NCBI GenBank assembly: GCA_903898725.1
Contig: CAIUGQ010000596.1
Location: 1-9,928 of the forward strand
Length of the DNA: 9,928 bases
From: an uncultured Burkholderiales bacterium
GTDB taxonomy: Bacteria > Pseudomonadota > Gammaproteobacteria > Burkholderiales > Burkholderiaceae_E
Direction: 5' to 3'
Shown here: positions 6,934 to 9,928 of the stretch, piece after piece
Numbering within the stretch: the stretch's first letter is position 1
Layout of the letters: every line of letters begins with the position of its first letter
Translations under genes and position numbers: made by a program
The notes under the pieces: model-generated
Seen by the model: only the letters and a program-made list of their open reading frames with translations
Databases searched by the model: none
What the model was told of the DNA's origin: nothing

Positions 6934-7632
6934 TCAGGCCGGCCGGGCGGCCGCCGGGCCGCGTCGGATCAGCACGAGGTGACGCTCGGCGTCGAGGAAC
7001 GGGACATGGATCGGCTCGATCCCGGCGGTGCAGTCGGCGGGCAGCGCCTCGAGCTCGTCGTCGATGCCGCCGCGCTGGCCCTTCATTGCAGCCAGCAGCG
7101 TGACCGGGCCGGTGAGGCCGGCGGCGACGTCGACAAAGTCCACCAGCGACGCGAAGGCGCGGCACACGACGAGGTCGACGGTGCGGGCGACCGTCTCGGC
7201 CCGCCCGGTGACGATCTCGACGTTAGTGAGTGCAAGCTCTGCGCATACCTGGCGCTGGAAGGCGGTCTTCTTTCCGACAGGCTCGATGGATACGACATGC
7301 GTGCCGGGATGGACGATCGCGATCACCAGGCCAGGCAGGCCAGCGCCCGAGCCGATGTCCGCGACCGTCGCACCGTCCAGATCCAGGCGGCGGTGCAGCG
7401 GGGGCAGGGTCGCGAGGGAGTCCATGAGGTGCTGCACCAGCATCTGGGCGGGATCGCGGACCGAGGTCAGGTTGTAGACCGAGTTCCACTTGCGCAGCAG
7501 GCCGACGTAGTCCAGCAGCTTGCGCTGCGTCGGGGCGTCGAGGGACAGCCCGAGCTCCGCCGAACCCTGCGCCAGCAGCGCTGGCAGGTCGACGTCGCCG
7601 CGGTCGCCCGCGGCCCGGCGCTCAGGCGGCAT
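6934..7632 (-). CDS. rsmG: 16S rRNA (guanine-527-N7)-methyltransferase
   Basis: RsmG uses S-adenosylmethionine to methylate N7 of G527 in 16S rRNA; its loss is known to give low-level streptomycin resistance. From the ATG at 7632 the protein is 232 residues, slightly longer than E. coli RsmG (207) owing to an N-terminal extension. Visible motifs are RKWNSVYNLTSVRDP (47-61), the SAM-binding DIGSGAGLPG (92-101), the family motif RAFASL (158-163), MKG (183-185) and ERHLV (216-220). The start is uncertain. A GTG at 7650 would add six residues, and neither has a ribosome binding site. Both overlap the mnmG 3' end (11 or 29 nt), implying translational coupling. Confidence 0.93.
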   Translation of the reverse strand: MPPERRAAGDRGDVDLPALLAQGSAELGLSLDAPTQRKLLDYVGLLRKWNSVYNLTSVRDPAQMLVQHLMDSLATLPPLHRRLDLDGATVADIGSGAGLPGLVIAIVHPGTHVVSIEPVGKKTAFQRQVCAELALTNVEIVTGRAETVARTVDLVVCRAFASLVDFVDVAAGLTGPVTLLAAMKGQRGGIDDELEALPADCTAGIEPIHVPFLDAERHLVLIRRGPAAARPA

Positions 7633-9517
7633 CCCGCGCAGCGCCGGCACGCCGGCGCTTGAGATGGACCAGGAGCAGCGAGATCGCGGCCGGGGTGATG
7701 CCCTGGATGCGGCCGGCCTGGCCGACGGTCTGCGGTCGGTGCTGGGCCAGACGCTGCCTCGCCTCGAACGACAGGCCGCGGACCTCGGCGTAGTCGAGGT
7801 CCTCGGGGATGGACTGGTGCTCCTGCTGGCCCTGACGGGTCACTTCGGCCTGCTGCCGCGTGATGTAGCCGGCGTACTTCAGCTGGATCTCGACCTGCTC
7901 GGCGACCGCGCCGTCGGTGGCGCCCGGGCCACCCGTGGCCTCGACCACCGCGGCGTAGCTGACATCAGGGCGCTTGACGAGGTCGGCGAGCGCGTAGTCT
8001 CGCTCGAGCGGGGCGCCGAGCAGCGCGGTCGCGGCGGCGGCGTCGAGCACACGGGGGTTCACCCAGGTGCTGCGAAGCCGCTGCAGCTCGGCATCGATCG
8101 CGTCGCGCTTGCGGCAGAACGCGTCCCAGCGGGCATCGTCGACACAGCCGAGGTCCCGGCCGATCGCGGTCAGACGGAGGTCGGCGTTGTCCTCGCGCAG
8201 ACTCAGGCGGTACTCGGCGCGGCTGGTGAACATCCGGTACGGCTCGGCGACGCCTCGGGTGATCAGGTCGTCGACCAGCACGCCGAGGTAGGCCTCATGG
8301 CGGCCCGGGCACCACGGATCACGGTCAGTGACCTGCAGCGCTGCGTTCAAGCCCGCGAGCAGACCCTGAGCCGCAGCCTCTTCATAACCTGTGGTGCCGT
8401 TGATCTGCCCGGCGAAGAACAGGCCGCCGATGGACTTAGTCTCGAGCGACGACTTCAGCGCGCGCGGATCGTAGTAGTCGTACTCGATCGCATAGCCGGG
8501 GCGCAGGATGTGGGCGCGCTCGAGGCCGACCATCGAACGGACAAGCTCGATCTGGACGTCGAACGGCAGACTGGTCGAGACGCCGTTCGGGTAGATCTCG
8601 TGTGTGGTCAGGCCTTCCGGCTCGAGGAAGATCTGGTGCGCGTCCTTGTGGGCGAAGCGGTGGATCTTGTCCTCGATCGAAGGACAGTAGCGCGGACCGA
8701 CACCCTCGATCACGCCGGTGTACATCGGCGAGCGGTCGAGACCGCCGCGGATGATCTCGTGGGTGCGTGCGTTGGTGTGGGTGATCCAGCACGGGAGCTG
8801 GCTCGGATGCTGGGCCGCGCTGCCCAGGAACGAGAACACCGGGATCGGATCGCTGTCGCCGGGCTGGACCTCGAGACGGGCGAAATCGATCGAGCGTCCG
8901 TCGATCCTGGGTGGGGTACCCGTCTTGAGGCGGCCCTGCGGCAAGGCCAGATCCTTCAGGCGCGCGCCCAGCGAGGTGGCGGGCGGATCGCCGGCTCGGC
9001 CCGCCGAGTAGTGCTGCAGACCGACGTGGATCAGCCCGTTGAGGAACGTGCCCGCCGTGACGACCACCGCCCGCGCGTGGAATCGCAGACCGATCTGGGT
9101 GACTGCGCCGACGACCCGATCGCCTTCGACCATCAGGTCGTCCACCGGCTGCTGGAAGAGCCAGAGGTTCGGCTGGTTCTCGAGGCGGGTTCGGATGGCC
9201 TGGCGGTACAGCACACGATCCGCTTGCGCCCGAGTTGCCCGGACGGCGGGACCTTTGCTGGAGTTGAGGATCCGGAACTGGATCCCGGCCTCGTCGGTCG
9301 CCGCCGCCATCGCGCCGCCGAGCGCGTCGACTTCCTTGACCAGGTGTCCCTTCCCGATCCCGCCGATCGACGGGTTGCACGACATCTGACCGAGCGTCTC
9401 GATGTTGTGGGTCAGGAGCAGGGTCCGGACGCCCATCCGGGCAGCGGCGAGTGCGGCTTCGGTACCCGCATGGCCGCCACCCACGACGATCACATCGAAC
9501 TGTTCCGGGAAGTTCAT
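7622..9517 (-). CDS. mnmG: tRNA uridine-5-carboxymethylaminomethyl(34) synthesis enzyme MnmG
   Basis: MnmG (GidA) is the FAD-binding partner of MnmE; together they install the aminomethyl or carboxymethylaminomethyl group on wobble uridine 34 of several tRNAs. The 631-residue protein is full length (E. coli 629). The FAD dinucleotide motif VVGGGHAGTEAA lies at 11-22 and the conserved SCNPS (Cys47) at 46-50. GRLKTGTPPRI is at 195-205, the first family signature GPRYCPSIEDKIHR (Cys278) at 274-287, and the second, beginning AGQINGTTGYEEAAAQG, at 369-385. The C-terminus ends in the usual ISLLLVHLKRR helix. The ATG at 9517 has no clear ribosome binding site. It heads the mnmG-rsmG-parA-parB operon; mnmE is not in the window. 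Confidence 0.97.
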   Translation of the reverse strand: MNFPEQFDVIVVGGGHAGTEAALAAARMGVRTLLLTHNIETLGQMSCNPSIGGIGKGHLVKEVDALGGAMAAATDEAGIQFRILNSSKGPAVRATRAQADRVLYRQAIRTRLENQPNLWLFQQPVDDLMVEGDRVVGAVTQIGLRFHARAVVVTAGTFLNGLIHVGLQHYSAGRAGDPPATSLGARLKDLALPQGRLKTGTPPRIDGRSIDFARLEVQPGDSDPIPVFSFLGSAAQHPSQLPCWITHTNARTHEIIRGGLDRSPMYTGVIEGVGPRYCPSIEDKIHRFAHKDAHQIFLEPEGLTTHEIYPNGVSTSLPFDVQIELVRSMVGLERAHILRPGYAIEYDYYDPRALKSSLETKSIGGLFFAGQINGTTGYEEAAAQGLLAGLNAALQVTDRDPWCPGRHEAYLGVLVDDLITRGVAEPYRMFTSRAEYRLSLREDNADLRLTAIGRDLGCVDDARWDAFCRKRDAIDAELQRLRSTWVNPRVLDAAAATALLGAPLERDYALADLVKRPDVSYAAVVEATGGPGATDGAVAEQVEIQLKYAGYITRQQAEVTRQGQQEHQSIPEDLDYAEVRGLSFEARQRLAQHRPQTVGQAGRIQGITPAAISLLLVHLKRRRAGAARDAA

Positions 9518-9551
9518 GGCGGGAGATGACGCAAAGGCCGAACGGGACGCG

Positions 9552-9557
9552 ATTATA
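9552..9557 (-). promoter_or_regulatory. Probable -10 box of the mnmG-rsmG-parAB operon
   Basis: On the minus strand this reads TATAAT, a perfect -10, with a predicted start near 9545 and a leader of about 27 nt. The -35 position is poor: at 17-bp spacing it reads GATGTT. That region is occupied by a parS site, so the promoter may be weak or activator-dependent, and ParB could occlude it. Confidence 0.6.
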
Positions 9558-9562
9558 GGCGC

Positions 9563-9578
9563 GGTTTCACGTGAAACA
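9563..9578. promoter_or_regulatory. parS site 1 (ParB binding site)
   Basis: GGTTTCACGTGAAACA matches the known 16-bp chromosomal parS consensus TGTTTCACGTGAAACA at 15 of 16 positions. The only change is the first base, and the core is a perfect palindrome. It lies five bp upstream of the mnmG -10 box, in the spacer and -35 region. Confidence 0.93.
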
Positions 9579-9818
9579 TCGTTCGAACGGCTTAAGGCGC
9601 TTGGACGATCGCAAGGCGACCGTTATTGCGGTGGGAGCCTCTTCCGTCGACGGCAGACGGCGGCGGCGGACTACAGACGCACTGACGTCGGAGGGAAAGA
9701 TGCGCCCATCCCGGCGCGTATCGGCCAGCGCCACGTTAGGGGCGGGAGTAAACCGCTCGACAACCTGAAGGCGCGACCCTGCCGGACGCGATCCCGAAGA
9801 CAGTGTTGTGCATGGCGT

Positions 9819-9834
9819 TGTTCCACGTGAAACA
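9819..9834. promoter_or_regulatory. parS site 2 (ParB binding site)
   Basis: TGTTCCACGTGAAACA matches the parS consensus at 15 of 16 positions, with C for T at position 5, a variant also common in other bacteria. It lies 302 bp upstream of the mnmG start and 256 bp from site 1, in non-coding DNA. Confidence 0.93.
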
Positions 9835-9928
9835 GTGCGCGACGGATCGCTGCCAGGGAGCGGACCAACGCAGGGCCCCGACATGCAGCCACTCCGTCGC
9901 GGCGCTCGCTCTACCGCCGACCCCGTCC

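Larger units (their letters stand above)
9518..9928. other. Non-coding region upstream of mnmG containing parS sites
   Basis: This stretch of at least 411 nt shows no convincing gene. The small frames crossing it have no ribosome binding site or recognisable protein and are rich in Arg/Pro/Ser. It contains a TATAAT box at 9552-9557 and two parS sites 256 bp apart, centre to centre. I see no DnaA boxes (TTATCCACA type) and no AT-rich unwinding element, so I do not call it an origin, although parAB and parS usually lie near oriC. Confidence 0.65.

Noticed and set aside
7520..9529. A 669-codon open frame on the plus strand across mnmG
   Set aside because: It is antisense to full-length mnmG, which carries all its family signatures. 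The translation is low-complexity and matches nothing I recognise.
9567..9884. 105-codon minus-strand open frame upstream of mnmG
   Set aside because: It spans both parS sites, has no ribosome binding site, and its Arg/Ser/Pro-rich composition is typical of chance frames in GC-rich DNA.
9671..9892. Small minus-strand open frame upstream of mnmG containing LFHVEQ
   Set aside because: The LFHVEQ segment is simply the translation of the parS site in that frame. There is no ribosome binding site or recognisable protein, and MnmE's C-terminal motif is absent.
9518..9928. Replication origin
   Set aside because: No DnaA-box cluster or AT-rich unwinding region is visible. The parS sites and parAB only suggest that oriC is near.

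Overview
The window is about 9.9 kb of dense, GC-rich bacterial chromosome carrying core genes. The gene order mnmG-rsmG-parA-parB followed by atpI-atpB-atpE-atpF-atpH-atpA, read on the minus strand, is the arrangement I know from Betaproteobacteria, especially Burkholderiales. The c-subunit sequence (GLIDAAFLIGV around the proton carboxylate) fits the same group. I cannot name a genus. There are no rRNA or tRNA genes, insertion sequences, CRISPR arrays or prophage genes.

Layout from left to right. Positions 1-3696 hold the front of the F1Fo ATP synthase operon on the minus strand: a 3'-truncated atpA at the left edge, then atpH, atpF, atpE, atpB and atpI. A near-consensus sigma70 promoter at 3668-3696 starts it. 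Positions 3697-3923 are a GC-rich divergent intergenic region. Positions 3924-5051 (plus strand) encode a secreted HtrA-like protein with a PDZ domain and a twin-arginine signal; two of its three catalytic triad positions are substituted. Positions 5052-5187 separate two convergent genes and hold a 9-bp GC hairpin and a 3 x 16-nt tandem repeat. Positions 5188-9517 (minus strand) carry mnmG-rsmG-parA-parB, read in that order. Positions 9518-9928 are non-coding and contain two near-perfect parS sites.

How it fits together. The atp genes make the proton channel (a, b, c), the stalk (delta, b) and the catalytic alpha subunit of ATP synthase; AtpI assists assembly. MnmG and RsmG modify tRNA wobble uridine and 16S rRNA. 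ParA and ParB with parS form the chromosome-origin segregation system. The parS site nearest mnmG sits just upstream of, and touches the expected promoter region around, a perfect TATAAT -10 box. ParB spreading from it could therefore control the operon that ends in parAB.

The points most worth a second look are the parS/promoter arrangement, the pseudoprotease-like periplasmic protein inserted against the direction of its neighbours, and the small repeat/hairpin cluster at the convergent gene ends. Nothing here looks like a wholly new multi-gene system.
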